Part shown: positions 29,374 to 37,897 of the stretch, in pieces
How positions within the stretch are numbered: the stretch's first letter is position 1
Layout: every line of letters begins with the position of its first letter
DNA from: Homoserinibacter sp. GY 40078
Lineage (GTDB): Bacteria; Actinomycetota; Actinomycetes; Actinomycetales; Microbacteriaceae
NCBI RefSeq assembly: GCF_008017545.1
Contig: NZ_VRTZ01000001.1
Location: 764,081 to 828,080, forward strand
Length of the DNA: 64,000 nt
Direction: 5' to 3'
Position numbers and translations under genes: made by a program
Notes under the pieces: generated by a model
Told to the model about the DNA's origin: nothing
The model's database searches: none
What the model saw: only the letters and a program-made list of their open reading frames with translations

Positions 29374-29979
29374 ATGTCGACCCCGCAGCCCGGGCGCCTG
29401 CCCGCTTCGGTGTACCGCCGACGCCGCGTCGTCGTGGGGCTGGCGGCGCTCGCGGTGATCGCGATTATCGTTCTGCTGCTGATTCCTCGCGGTGGAGACG
29501 AGCCGACGACCCCCGACCCGACCACGCCGTCCGGGTCGGGCACGCCGAGTGCCGAGTCGACCGAGCCCGCGGATGCCGCCGCGTGCGACCCCGCAGACAT
29601 CACCCTCACTCCCGTGACGGATAAGTCGGAGTATCAGGAGGGCGAGTTCCCGATGATCTCGATGACGATCGTGAACTCGGGCACGGAGGCCTGCAGTTTC
29701 GACGTGGGCACGGACGCGCAGCTGTACTCGATCGTGTCGGGATCCGATCCGATCTGGAACTCACGCGACTGCCAGAGCGAATCGGCGCCGCAGGAGATGG
29801 TGCTCGAGCCGGGTGTCGAGACGAATACGACACCCTTCGAGTGGGGGCGCGTGCGGTCCGGCACCGACAACTGCGGGGATGACCGTCCGCTCGTGACCGC
29901 GGAGGGCGCCACCTATCGCCTCTCGGTCGCGTTGGGTCAGGCGAAGTCCGAAGAGGACGTGCCCTTCCTGCTGTACTGA
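29374..29979 (+). CDS. Membrane-anchored extracytoplasmic protein
   Basis: 201 aa. A basic N-terminus (VYRRRRVVV), a membrane helix (about 20-42), a Thr/Pro/Ser-rich linker, then a beta-rich domain (about 75-201) with paired Cys residues, resembling DUF4232-type secreted domains. TACTCT lies 6 nt before ATG 29374, which is therefore preferred to GTG 29368. Confidence 0.7.
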   Translation: MSTPQPGRLPASVYRRRRVVVGLAALAVIAIIVLLLIPRGGDEPTTPDPTTPSGSGTPSAESTEPADAAACDPADITLTPVTDKSEYQEGEFPMISMTIVNSGTEACSFDVGTDAQLYSIVSGSDPIWNSRDCQSESAPQEMVLEPGVETNTTPFEWGRVRSGTDNCGDDRPLVTAEGATYRLSVALGQAKSEEDVPFLLY

Positions 29980-30013
29980 CGTCGACTGACGTCGGGGGCA
30001 GCGCGCCGCAGGA

Positions 30014-31363
30014 TCAGAACGTCGGAACGTCGACCTTCTCCGCGCCGCGCGCCGAGAATGCCAGCGACTCCGCGGTCTGCAGGCTCCCGACCTCGGCATC
30101 GATGATGGTGCGATAGCCGAGCCGGGTGCCCTCCGAGATCCGCTGGGCGGCGCCGGCGACGGGTCGCACCTCGCCGGCGAGGCTGATCTCGCCGATCGCG
30201 GCGAGGGTGCGGGGGAGCGCCGTGTCTTTCGCGGCGCTCGCGATGGCGAGCGCGATCGCGAGGTCGGCGCCCGGCTCGGAGAGGCGGATGCCGCCCACCG
30301 TCGAGACGTACACCTCTTTGTCGGAGAGGCGGATGCGGCACCGCTTCTCGAGCACGGCGATGAGCATCGCGACTCGGGCGCTGTCGACGCCGCTCACGAT
30401 CCGCCGCGGGTTGGGTGCCGTCGTGCCGACGACGAGCGCCTGCACCTCGACGGGGAGCGCCCGGCGCCCCTCGAGAGCGACCGTGACGCAGGTGCCGGGC
30501 ACGGGCGTGCGCGAGCGTGAGAGGAACAGGCCCGACGGATCCGGCACCTCGAGGATCCCGTCGCCCGACATCTCGAAGCAGCCGGCCTCGTCGGTCGGCC
30601 CGAAGCGGTTCTTCATGGCACGTACGAAGCGCAGCGCCGTTGCCCGGTCGCCGTCGAACGAGAGCACGACGTCGACGAGGTGCTCGAGCAGCCGGGGGCC
30701 GGCGATCGTGCCGTCTTTCGTGACGTGCCCCACGAGCAGTAGCGGGATGCCGCGCTCCTTGGCGACGCGGATGAGCGCGCCCGCGACCTCCCGCACCTGC
30801 GCCGGCTGGCCGGGGGCGCCATCCGACTGGGCGGATGCCACGGTCTGCACGGAGTCGACCACGAGCAGTTGAGGCGCGACCGCCTCGACGTGCCCGAGGA
30901 CCGTCGCGAGGTCGGTCTCGGATGCGAGATAGAGCTCGTCGTCGAGCGCGCCGGTGCGCTCGGCGCGGAGCCGCACCTGGCTCGCCGACTCCTCGGCCGA
31001 GACGTAGAGCACCCGCGTTCCACGCCGTGCGGTGCGTGCCGCGACCTCGAGCAGCAGGGTGGACTTGCCGACCCCCGGCTCGCCCGAGATGAGCACGGCC
31101 GCGCCCGGAACGAGCCCGCCGCCGAGCACGCGGTCGAACTCGCCGATGCCGGTGGGCCGGTGTGCCGCCTCGTCGGCGATGTGCTGGGTGATCGGTCGCG
31201 CCGCCCGCGCCGCGGGAACCGACGCGGGGGCGACGGAGGTCGTGGGGGCTCCGCGTTCGACCACGGTGCCCCAGGCCTGGCACTCGGGGCAGCGTCCGAA
31301 CCACTTGGCGCCCGACCACCCGCATTCCGTGCAGGAGAAGCCGGGGGAGGTGGGGCGTGCCAT
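30014..31363 (-). CDS. radA: DNA repair protein RadA
   Basis: 449 aa. N-terminal zinc finger CTECGW...CPECQAW, Walker A GEPGVGKS, the RadA motif KNRFGPTDE, and a C-terminal Lon-like domain. It helps branch migration and processing of recombination intermediates. TAGGCT (31375-31370 on this strand) lies 6 nt before the ATG. It begins 28 bp after the LuxR-family gene. Confidence 0.97.
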   Translation of the reverse strand: MARPTSPGFSCTECGWSGAKWFGRCPECQAWGTVVERGAPTTSVAPASVPAARAARPITQHIADEAAHRPTGIGEFDRVLGGGLVPGAAVLISGEPGVGKSTLLLEVAARTARRGTRVLYVSAEESASQVRLRAERTGALDDELYLASETDLATVLGHVEAVAPQLLVVDSVQTVASAQSDGAPGQPAQVREVAGALIRVAKERGIPLLLVGHVTKDGTIAGPRLLEHLVDVVLSFDGDRATALRFVRAMKNRFGPTDEAGCFEMSGDGILEVPDPSGLFLSRSRTPVPGTCVTVALEGRRALPVEVQALVVGTTAPNPRRIVSGVDSARVAMLIAVLEKRCRIRLSDKEVYVSTVGGIRLSEPGADLAIALAIASAAKDTALPRTLAAIGEISLAGEVRPVAGAAQRISEGTRLGYRTIIDAEVGSLQTAESLAFSARGAEKVDVPTF

Positions 31364-31391
31364 GCCGTCAGCCTAGGCCCGCCCTCCGACG

Positions 31392-32531
31392 TCACGAGGT
31401 GGGGGAGGAGAACCATCCCGACGGGTCGAGTTGCGTTCCCATCCGGGGCACGTACTGGTCGAAGTACACGCGCCCGACGAGCTCGCGCCGGGATCGCACC
31501 CCGGCCTTGTCGAAGATGGACTTCAGGTGATCCTGCACCGTGTACGTCGACACGTGCATGCCCGCCGCGATCTCCTTCGTGTCGACCCCCTGGAGAACGA
31601 GCCGGGTGACGTCGCGCTCGCGTGCGGTGAGGTCGAACGCGGCCACGACGAGGTCGACGATCTCGGGAGGCCTGGCCTCCTCGATCGTGACGACCACGTC
31701 GCCGCGTCGTTCGCTCGAGCTCGACAGCGGAGCGGCGTGAAGCATGAGCCACTGGCCGCGGGCGGTACGGATCCGCCCCCGTGGAGGGCTGACCGACTCG
31801 CCGTCGCCGAACCGGCGCGCCATTCCGACGAGTGAGTAGACGGTGCTCATCGGCTCCACTGCAGCCCTGCCCCAGTCGAGCTCGGAAAGCCTCGCCTCCG
31901 CCCCGGGCGTCAGCTGCTGGATCCGGTCATCGGAGCCGACAATGAGCACCGCCGGACCCGCGTCAGGGGCGGCGGCCGGTGCCGCGAGGCGCGAGAGGAT
32001 CCCGGAACGCACTCCGAGTGCCAAGATCGGCGAGAGGGACGCCAGGAACTCGACATCGTCGGCGTCGAACGGATCATCGTCGGATCCGCGGAACAACGAC
32101 ATGGTTCCCCACGCACGGGTACCTTCGCGGTAGATCACGCGGATCTCGTCTGCGAATCCGTAGTGCGGCGTCATGAAGTCGCGCATTCGGTGCGAGCGCT
32201 CGACGTCGCCGTTCGTGACCAGGTGGACCCCCGCCGCAGGCACGGGCGCCCGGGCGAGCTCCGTGAACGCCGTCGTCTCGACCGTGCCGTACTCGAGGAT
32301 CCCGAACTCCAGGTCGTGACTGTTGTCGCCACGCAGGTGGCCGTATTTGTGTGCGCTGGTGAGCAGCAGCGTCGCCGGGTCTTGTGTGCCGAGGCACGCC
32401 GCCACCCACGGCACCGCGCGCTGCACCGAGTGCACCATCTCCTCGAAGAAGGTGTCGAGATCCAGCCCCGCGCGCGCGAGCGCATCCACGTCGCGTCGCA
32501 CGCGTTCGCGGGTGAGGTCGAGGGCGGTCAC
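31392..32531 (-). CDS. LuxR-family transcriptional regulator
   Basis: 379 aa. The N-terminal 240 residues look like a GAF-type sensor domain (DTFFEEMVHSVQRAVPW, IYREGTRAWGTMSLFR). The C-terminal LuxR HTH is LTARERDVTRLVLQGVDTKE, then VSTYTVQDHLKSIFDKAG. GTG 32531 is chosen because CATAAT (32543-32538) lies 6 nt upstream. It is divergent from an FAD oxidase gene that it probably regulates (inference). Confidence 0.85.
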   Translation of the reverse strand: MTALDLTRERVRRDVDALARAGLDLDTFFEEMVHSVQRAVPWVAACLGTQDPATLLLTSAHKYGHLRGDNSHDLEFGILEYGTVETTAFTELARAPVPAAGVHLVTNGDVERSHRMRDFMTPHYGFADEIRVIYREGTRAWGTMSLFRGSDDDPFDADDVEFLASLSPILALGVRSGILSRLAAPAAAPDAGPAVLIVGSDDRIQQLTPGAEARLSELDWGRAAVEPMSTVYSLVGMARRFGDGESVSPPRGRIRTARGQWLMLHAAPLSSSSERRGDVVVTIEEARPPEIVDLVVAAFDLTARERDVTRLVLQGVDTKEIAAGMHVSTYTVQDHLKSIFDKAGVRSRRELVGRVYFDQYVPRMGTQLDPSGWFSSPTS

Positions 32532-32560
32532 GCGATGATTATGTTCCTTCCGGTCGCGGA

Positions 32561-32580
32561 GGGATATCCCAGATATCTGG
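32561..32580. promoter_or_regulatory. Overlapping palindromes between luxR-type gene and FAD oxidase
   Basis: GGGATATCCC (32561-32570) overlaps CCAGATATCTGG (32569-32580), both perfect, each with a GATATC core. They cover the -35 position of the LuxR-type gene and lie about 87 bp before the oxidase start. Candidate operator for the divergent pair. Confidence 0.5.
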
Positions 32581-32666
32581 AGGACCGTCACCCCCGATTC
32601 ACCGGTCGCGGACTCTGCGGCCGTCTGGGATGGTCGCGGCGCACCGCCGCGTCCACGCTGGGCGGC

Positions 32667-34022
32667 ATGATCACTTCACTTCACACCGAGCTGCGTCTCG
32701 CAGATGTCGAGACCCACCTTCCCGGCGACGACGGCTACGACGACGCCCGCACCCCGTGGAACCGCGCCGTCGAGCTGCGGCCCGCCGGGGTCGCCTTCCC
32801 CCGCGACGCGGAGGAGGTCTGTGCGCTGGTCCGCGCAGCCGCCGAGACCGGTCTGCGTCTCGCCGCCATGCGCACCGGGCATGGGGTCGGCCCCTTCGTC
32901 GGGGTCGACCTGTCCGATGTGTTCATCGTCAAGACGGACCACCTCACCGGGGTCACGATCGACCCCGATCGGCGTATCGCGCGCATCATGAGCGGCACGC
33001 TCTGGCGTGACGTCGTCGTCGCGGCGGCAGGATTCGGCCTTGCGGTTCCGCACGGCTCTGCGGGCGATGTGTCCGCTGTCGGATTCCTGCTCGGCGGCGG
33101 GTTGTCGTTCTACGGCCGGCGCCACGGCGTGAGCGCCAACCTCGTCCGTTCGATCGAGATCGTGACAGCGGACGGCGAACTGCGGCACGTCGACGGCGTC
33201 CATGCGCCTGAGCTCTTCTGGGCGCTACGTGGCGGCGGCAGCGGCCTTGGGATCGTGGTCGCCGTCGAGCTCGAGTTGCTCCCCTACGCGGATGTCTACG
33301 CCGGCATGCTCCTCTGGGACCGCGAGCGCGCGCCAGAGGTGGTCACCGCCTGGGCGCGGTGGACCCGGGACGCACCCGAGTCGGCCACCACGTCCCTCAG
33401 GATCATGAGCTTCCCGCCCCTGCCGGAGCTTCCGCCGTTCCTCTCTGGCCGCGACCTCGTGGTCATCGACGGCGTGGTGCTCGAGGAGGACGAGCGCGCC
33501 GATGAGGTGCTCGCGGAGCTGCGGCGGCTGTCTCCGGAGGTCGACACCTTCGGCCGCATTCCGCTCGCGGCGTTGCTTGAGGTGCACATGGATCCGCCCC
33601 AGCCGACGCCTGCTGTCACGACGCACAGCATGCTCGCCGAGTTCGACGAGGAGGCGGCGGCCGGATTCCTGGAGCTCGTCGGGCCGGGAACGAGGACGCC
33701 CCTCATGGTCGCCGAGGTCCGGCACCTGGGTGGAGCGTTCGCCCGGTCTACCGATGACGGCGGGATCCTCTCGCGGGTGGAGGGCGACTACGCGCTGCAC
33801 ACCGTCGCGGTCGCTCCCACGCCTGAGGCGGCTGAAGCCGGACTCGCGGCAGGAGAAGCGCTCGACGCGCGACTCGCCTCGTGGGCGACGGGCAGGTACG
33901 CGCCGACGTTCACGGAGCGCCGCGGTCGCACCTTCTTCAGTGCGGAGGACAGCGACGAACTCGCGCGCATCCGGGCGGCGATTGACCCGGCGGGTCTGTT
34001 CGTCGGGAACCACACTGTCTGA
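32667..34022 (+). CDS. FAD-binding oxidoreductase (BBE-type)
   Basis: 451 aa. FAD_binding_4 domain (about 35-175: RTGHGVGPFVGVDLSD, VPHGSAGDVSAVGFLLGGG, FYGRRHGVSANLVRSIEIV) and a C-terminal BBE segment. The second flavin-linking Cys of bicovalent members is not present in GGGLSFYGRRHG, so at most single covalent attachment at the His is expected. Substrate unknown. ATG 32667 follows a short divergent region; no membrane or export signal. Confidence 0.87.
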   Translation: MITSLHTELRLADVETHLPGDDGYDDARTPWNRAVELRPAGVAFPRDAEEVCALVRAAAETGLRLAAMRTGHGVGPFVGVDLSDVFIVKTDHLTGVTIDPDRRIARIMSGTLWRDVVVAAAGFGLAVPHGSAGDVSAVGFLLGGGLSFYGRRHGVSANLVRSIEIVTADGELRHVDGVHAPELFWALRGGGSGLGIVVAVELELLPYADVYAGMLLWDRERAPEVVTAWARWTRDAPESATTSLRIMSFPPLPELPPFLSGRDLVVIDGVVLEEDERADEVLAELRRLSPEVDTFGRIPLAALLEVHMDPPQPTPAVTTHSMLAEFDEEAAAGFLELVGPGTRTPLMVAEVRHLGGAFARSTDDGGILSRVEGDYALHTVAVAPTPEAAEAGLAAGEALDARLASWATGRYAPTFTERRGRTFFSAEDSDELARIRAAIDPAGLFVGNHTV

Positions 34023-34024
34023 AT

Positions 34025-34078
34025 CACACCGTGTGAACCATCGCCGGGTCCGGTGACGAGAAGTCGTCGGGCCCGGCG
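34025..34078. terminator. Bidirectional hairpin between convergent genes
   Basis: CACACCGTGTG (34025-34035) is followed by a 16-bp stem (34042-34057 with 34063-34078, a few G-U pairs, loop GAGAA). It lies right after the FAD oxidase stop and before the convergent 34121 gene. No U-tract. Confidence 0.6.
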
Positions 34079-34120
34079 CATGACGGTCGAGTCGACGAAC
34101 GACTCCCGCCTGATGCTCGT

Positions 34121-34474
34121 CTAGATGAACAGCTGCGTCGCGATCGTCACGGCCGCGACCGCGGCGCTGACGAATCCGATCCAGCCGAACATCATCACGC
34201 GACGCCCATCGCGCCACTCGAGCACGGCGGGCTCCTGCTGGTCCGGCTGGTCGATGATGCGCTTGGCCGCGGCGAGGCTGTGAGCGCGGCCGAGGTAGAG
34301 GCCTCGGTCGTCGGAGACCTCGAACGCTCCACCCGTGAACTCGATCGTGCCGAAGAACTCGCCGTCGTGGGTTCCTGCCCAGAGTCGCTCGGCGACCCGG
34401 TTCCAACGGACCGCGACGAGCGGCTCCGTGGCGGAGGCTGCGGCGCGAGTGGTGGGTGCGATCGTGGTGCTCAT
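34121..34474 (-). CDS. Small C-terminal-anchored membrane protein
   Basis: 117 aa, not recognised. A cytoplasmic part with beta-like repeats (VAERLWAGTHDGEFFGTIEF) and one C-terminal hydrophobic helix (about 94-115). An AT-containing promoter region to 34707 is shared with the adaptor gene. No function proposed. Confidence 0.65.
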   Translation of the reverse strand: MSTTIAPTTRAAASATEPLVAVRWNRVAERLWAGTHDGEFFGTIEFTGGAFEVSDDRGLYLGRAHSLAAAKRIIDQPDQQEPAVLEWRDGRRVMMFGWIGFVSAAVAAVTIATQLFI

Positions 34475-34609
34475 GGTGGTGCCGTTCCTCTCGTGAAGGG
34501 AGCGGGATTCGAGGGGTCTGTACCCGATGCATCCATCTTGCCGATCCGGGTGCGCGCCGTCGAAACGGAGCTGGGGGGCTTGCGCGCTGTGCGGCGACCT
34601 GCTATTTCC

Positions 34610-34640
34610 CAGCTTCTCCTTAGCGTTCCGTAGCGATTCC
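34610..34640. promoter_or_regulatory. Helically phased direct repeats before ABC exporter operon
   Basis: Three similar units, CAGCTTCTCC, TAGCGTTCC and TAGCGATTCC, start at 34610, 34621 and 34631, about one helical turn apart. Head-to-tail repeats of this spacing are typical of OmpR/PhoB-class regulators. No such regulator is encoded nearby. Confidence 0.4.
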
Positions 34641-34707
34641 CCCGAACGGGCTCCCTACCGTCGCGCTTGTGATCCCGCGAACCGTCGCGGGCACGGGGAG
34701 GCAATCG

Positions 34708-35961
34708 GTGGCATCGTTCCTGTCGCGCGTACGGAAGCGCACCTGGATCATCACGGGCGGCGCGGTCGCCCTCGTGTTGGGCGGCGTCGCCGTCTACGTG
34801 TTCGGATTCGCGATACCGGGAGCCCAGCAGGGCGCCGAGGCGCGATCGTTCGAGGTCACGCAGGCTGCGGAAGTCCAGACCCTCGAGCAGACGGTCGCGA
34901 CGAGCGGCACGCTCACGCCCCTCGTGAACGAGGATGTCGACTTCGCAGTCTCCGGCACCGTCACCTCTGTGAAGGTGTCGGAGGGCGACGTAGTGAAGAA
35001 GGGCGCCACCCTCGCGACTGTCGACACGCTGTCGCTGGATGCGGCGGTGCTGCAGGCCAAGTCGACTCTCGCCTCAGTCTCGGCTCAGCTCTCGGACGCG
35101 CGGTCGTCGTCGAGCGGCAGCAGTGCGGATCTCGCGCAGATCAGCGCCCTTGCCGCCCAGGTGGAGGTCGCCGAGGCGGCCGTCGAGGATGCGGAGGATG
35201 CCGTCGACGATGCGACGCTGAAGGCTCCCGTCGCCGGCACGATCACCTCGGTGGGCATCGAGGTGGGCGACAGCGTCGGTTCGTCGAGCACGGGAGGTTC
35301 GAGCGGCTCGACCGGCTCGACCAGCTCAACCAGCAGCAGCTCCTCCTCTTCCGCCGCGTTCACGATCGTCGGCACGGACTCCTGGAGCGTCGACGCCACG
35401 GTCGGAGAGTCCGATCTCGCGCTCATCGCGGTGGGCGACGCCGTGCACCTCACGACCGACGACGGCACCGAGCTCGAAGGCGAGGTGACCGAGGTGGGCA
35501 TGCTGCCCTCCACGACCTCCGGAGCCGCCGAGTATCCGGTGACCGTCTCTGTCGACGGCACCGCCGACGGCCTCTTCGACGGCGTCGCGGTCGACCTCGA
35601 GATCGTCTACGAATCGCGCGACGGCGTGCTCACGGTTCCGAGTGCGGCCGTCACGACGGCCGACGACGGCACGAGCACCGTGACGCTCGTCGCATCCGAC
35701 GGGACCCGCACGACCGCAACGGTCGAGGTGGGCGAGACCGTCGGAACGGTCACCGAGATCGTCTCGGGCCTCTCGGAAGGTGATGAGGTGCTCGTCGCCT
35801 CATTCACGCCGGGCGAGGGCAACACCGGTGACACCGGTCAGTTCCCGGGCGGCGGGGAGTTCCCCTCGGACGGGGAGTTCCCCGGCGGTGGTGACTTCCC
35901 GAGCGGTGGCGACTTCCCCAGCGGGGACCAGGGCGGCCAGATGCCCGGGAGCAACGGATGA
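34708..35961 (+). CDS. ABC exporter adaptor subunit (MacA/HlyD-like), first copy
   Basis: 417 aa. One N-terminal helix (about 13-33), then biotinyl-lipoyl halves (VDFAVSGTVTSVKVSEGDVVKKG and LKAPVAGTITSVGIEVGD) around a short coiled coil, and a beta-barrel part with GLSEGDEVLV. Ser-rich spacer at about 195-220. The C-terminus is a repeat of [D/E]FP[S/G]GG units. In a Gram-positive it would link the permease to extracytoplasmic substrates. GTG 34708 is set by GGGGAGG at 34695-34701; the frame is also open to 34669. It overlaps the ATPase start by 4 bp. Confidence 0.87.
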   Translation: MASFLSRVRKRTWIITGGAVALVLGGVAVYVFGFAIPGAQQGAEARSFEVTQAAEVQTLEQTVATSGTLTPLVNEDVDFAVSGTVTSVKVSEGDVVKKGATLATVDTLSLDAAVLQAKSTLASVSAQLSDARSSSSGSSADLAQISALAAQVEVAEAAVEDAEDAVDDATLKAPVAGTITSVGIEVGDSVGSSSTGGSSGSTGSTSSTSSSSSSSAAFTIVGTDSWSVDATVGESDLALIAVGDAVHLTTDDGTELEGEVTEVGMLPSTTSGAAEYPVTVSVDGTADGLFDGVAVDLEIVYESRDGVLTVPSAAVTTADDGTSTVTLVASDGTRTTATVEVGETVGTVTEIVSGLSEGDEVLVASFTPGEGNTGDTGQFPGGGEFPSDGEFPGGGDFPSGGDFPSGDQGGQMPGSNG

Positions 35962-36668
35962 GCCCCTCGCGTGAGGCGGCCGAGGTCGTCATCGAGCTGT
36001 CCGGTGTGCGCAAGGTGTACCGCACCGGCTCCATCGAGTTCGAAGCGCTGCGGGGTGTGGACCTCGACATCCGCCGCGGCGAGTACGTCGCGATCATGGG
36101 CCCGTCGGGCTCTGGAAAGTCGACCCTCATGAACGTGCTCGGATGCCTGGATGTCGTGACGAGCGGCACCTACCGGCTCGCGGGCTCGGACGTGGGCGAC
36201 CTCGACGAGGCAGAGCTCGCGCGCATCCGCAATCGCGAGATCGGGTTCGTGTTCCAGGGCTTCAATCTGCTGCCCGGGCTGTCGGCCTGGCGCAACGTCG
36301 AGCTGCCCCTCATCTACGCGGGCGTTCCGAAGGACGAGCGCCGGGAGCGCGCCGCCGTCGCGCTCGAACGGGTGGGTCTCGGCGACAAGCTCGACAATCG
36401 CCCGGGAGAGCTCTCGGGTGGCCAGCAGCAGCGCGTGGCGGTGGCGCGGGCGCTCGTCGGAGAGCCGACGATGATCCTCGCCGACGAACCGACCGGCAAC
36501 CTCGACTCGGTGTCGACCGTCGACGTGCTGAACCTCTTCGAGGAGCTCCACGCCGCGGGCCGCACGATCGTGCTCATCACCCACGAGTCGGAGGTGGCCG
36601 AACACGCGGAGCGCGTCGTACGGGTGCGTGACGGACTCATCCAGACCTCCGAGGCGGTGGCCGCGTGA
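35958..36668 (+). CDS. MacB-type ABC transporter ATP-binding protein
   Basis: 236 aa. Walker A GPSGSGKST, signature LSGGQQQRVAVARAL, Walker B MILADEPTGNLDS and H-loop LITHES are intact. It powers the permease encoded next; the family exports peptides, antibiotics or lipoproteins by a mechanotransmission mode. It overlaps the flanking genes by 4 bp on both sides. Confidence 0.95.
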   Translation: MSPSREAAEVVIELSGVRKVYRTGSIEFEALRGVDLDIRRGEYVAIMGPSGSGKSTLMNVLGCLDVVTSGTYRLAGSDVGDLDEAELARIRNREIGFVFQGFNLLPGLSAWRNVELPLIYAGVPKDERRERAAVALERVGLGDKLDNRPGELSGGQQQRVAVARALVGEPTMILADEPTGNLDSVSTVDVLNLFEELHAAGRTIVLITHESEVAEHAERVVRVRDGLIQTSEAVAA

Positions 36669-37897
36669 ACTGGACGGAGACCCTGCATACGGCATGGTCG
36701 GCGGTGCGTTCGCACGCCTTGCGCTCGCTGCTGACGGTGCTCGGCATCCTGATCGGCATCGCCGCGGTGATCCTCACCGTCGGCCTCGGCCTCGGCACGC
36801 AGAAGGACGTCGCCTCGCAGATCGACTCGCTCGGCAGCAACCTGCTGATCGTCTCGCCCGGTAGCTCGACCGACTCCTCGGGGATGCGCGGCGGCTTCGG
36901 CACCGCGACGACCCTGACGCTCGCGGATGCAGAGGCTCTCGGTTCCGAGACCTCGGCGCCGGACATCGCAGCCGTCGCCCCCGAGAAGACCACGTCGCTG
37001 GCCCTTGAGGCGAACGACACCAACTGGACGACCTCGGTGACCGGCACCACCGCCTCGTGGGTGGACGTGCGCGCCCGCGAACTGGAGGTGGGGTCGTTCT
37101 TCGACGAGGAGGACGTCGCCTCCGCGGCCCGCGTGGTGGTGCTCGGGTCGGAGACGGCCACCGAGCTGTTCGGGCGCACGAACGTCGTCGGGCAGACCGT
37201 CGAGATCGACGGCACGCCGTTCGAGGTGGTCGGCGTGCTCGCCTCTGCGGGCTCCGACTCGTCGTCGAACCTCGACGACATCGCCGTCGCGCCCATCTCG
37301 ACGGTCGCGAATGTGCTCGTCGGCGGCACCTCGGCGTCGTCGGTGTCGACCATCTACCTGCAGGCGGCCTCGGCCGACCAGCTCGCCGCCGCCTATCAGG
37401 AGGCGCAAGCGGTGCTGCTGAACCTGCACGGCATCACCGACGCCGATTCGGCCGACTTCTCGATCTCGAGCCAGGAGGCCCTCGTCGAGACGGCGACGTC
37501 GATCTACCAGACCCTGACGATCCTGCTCACGGGCATCGCCGCGCTCTCGCTGCTCGTCGGCGGGATCGGCGTGATGAACATCATGCTGGTCTCGGTGACT
37601 GAGCGCACCCGCGAGATCGGTCTGCGCAAGGCGCTCGGCGCGCCGCCGTGGGCGATCCGACGGCAGTTCCTCACCGAAGCCGCGATCCTCGGGCTCGGCG
37701 GCGGGATCCTCGGGGCGCTCCTCGGGGCGCTCGGCACCCTGGTGCTGCCGGCGCTCATCGGGAGCTCGGTCGTGCTCTCGGGCGCGGCGGTGGCGGGAGC
37801 CCTCGGGGTCTCGATCGCCATCGGCATCGTCTTCGGTGTGTACCCGGCGACCCGGGCCGCACGACTTGCCCCCATCGACGCACTGCGAACGGAATGA
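36665..37897 (+). CDS. MacB-like ABC transporter permease
   Basis: 410 aa. MacB topology: one helix (about 16-40), a large extracytoplasmic MacB_PCD domain, then three helices in the FtsX domain (about 281-304, 331-360, 367-390). VTERTREIGLRKALGAPPWAIRRQFL is the hallmark coupling segment. Operon position between ATPase and second adaptor. Confidence 0.93.
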   Translation: MNWTETLHTAWSAVRSHALRSLLTVLGILIGIAAVILTVGLGLGTQKDVASQIDSLGSNLLIVSPGSSTDSSGMRGGFGTATTLTLADAEALGSETSAPDIAAVAPEKTTSLALEANDTNWTTSVTGTTASWVDVRARELEVGSFFDEEDVASAARVVVLGSETATELFGRTNVVGQTVEIDGTPFEVVGVLASAGSDSSSNLDDIAVAPISTVANVLVGGTSASSVSTIYLQAASADQLAAAYQEAQAVLLNLHGITDADSADFSISSQEALVETATSIYQTLTILLTGIAALSLLVGGIGVMNIMLVSVTERTREIGLRKALGAPPWAIRRQFLTEAAILGLGGGILGALLGALGTLVLPALIGSSVVLSGAAVAGALGVSIAIGIVFGVYPATRAARLAPIDALRTE

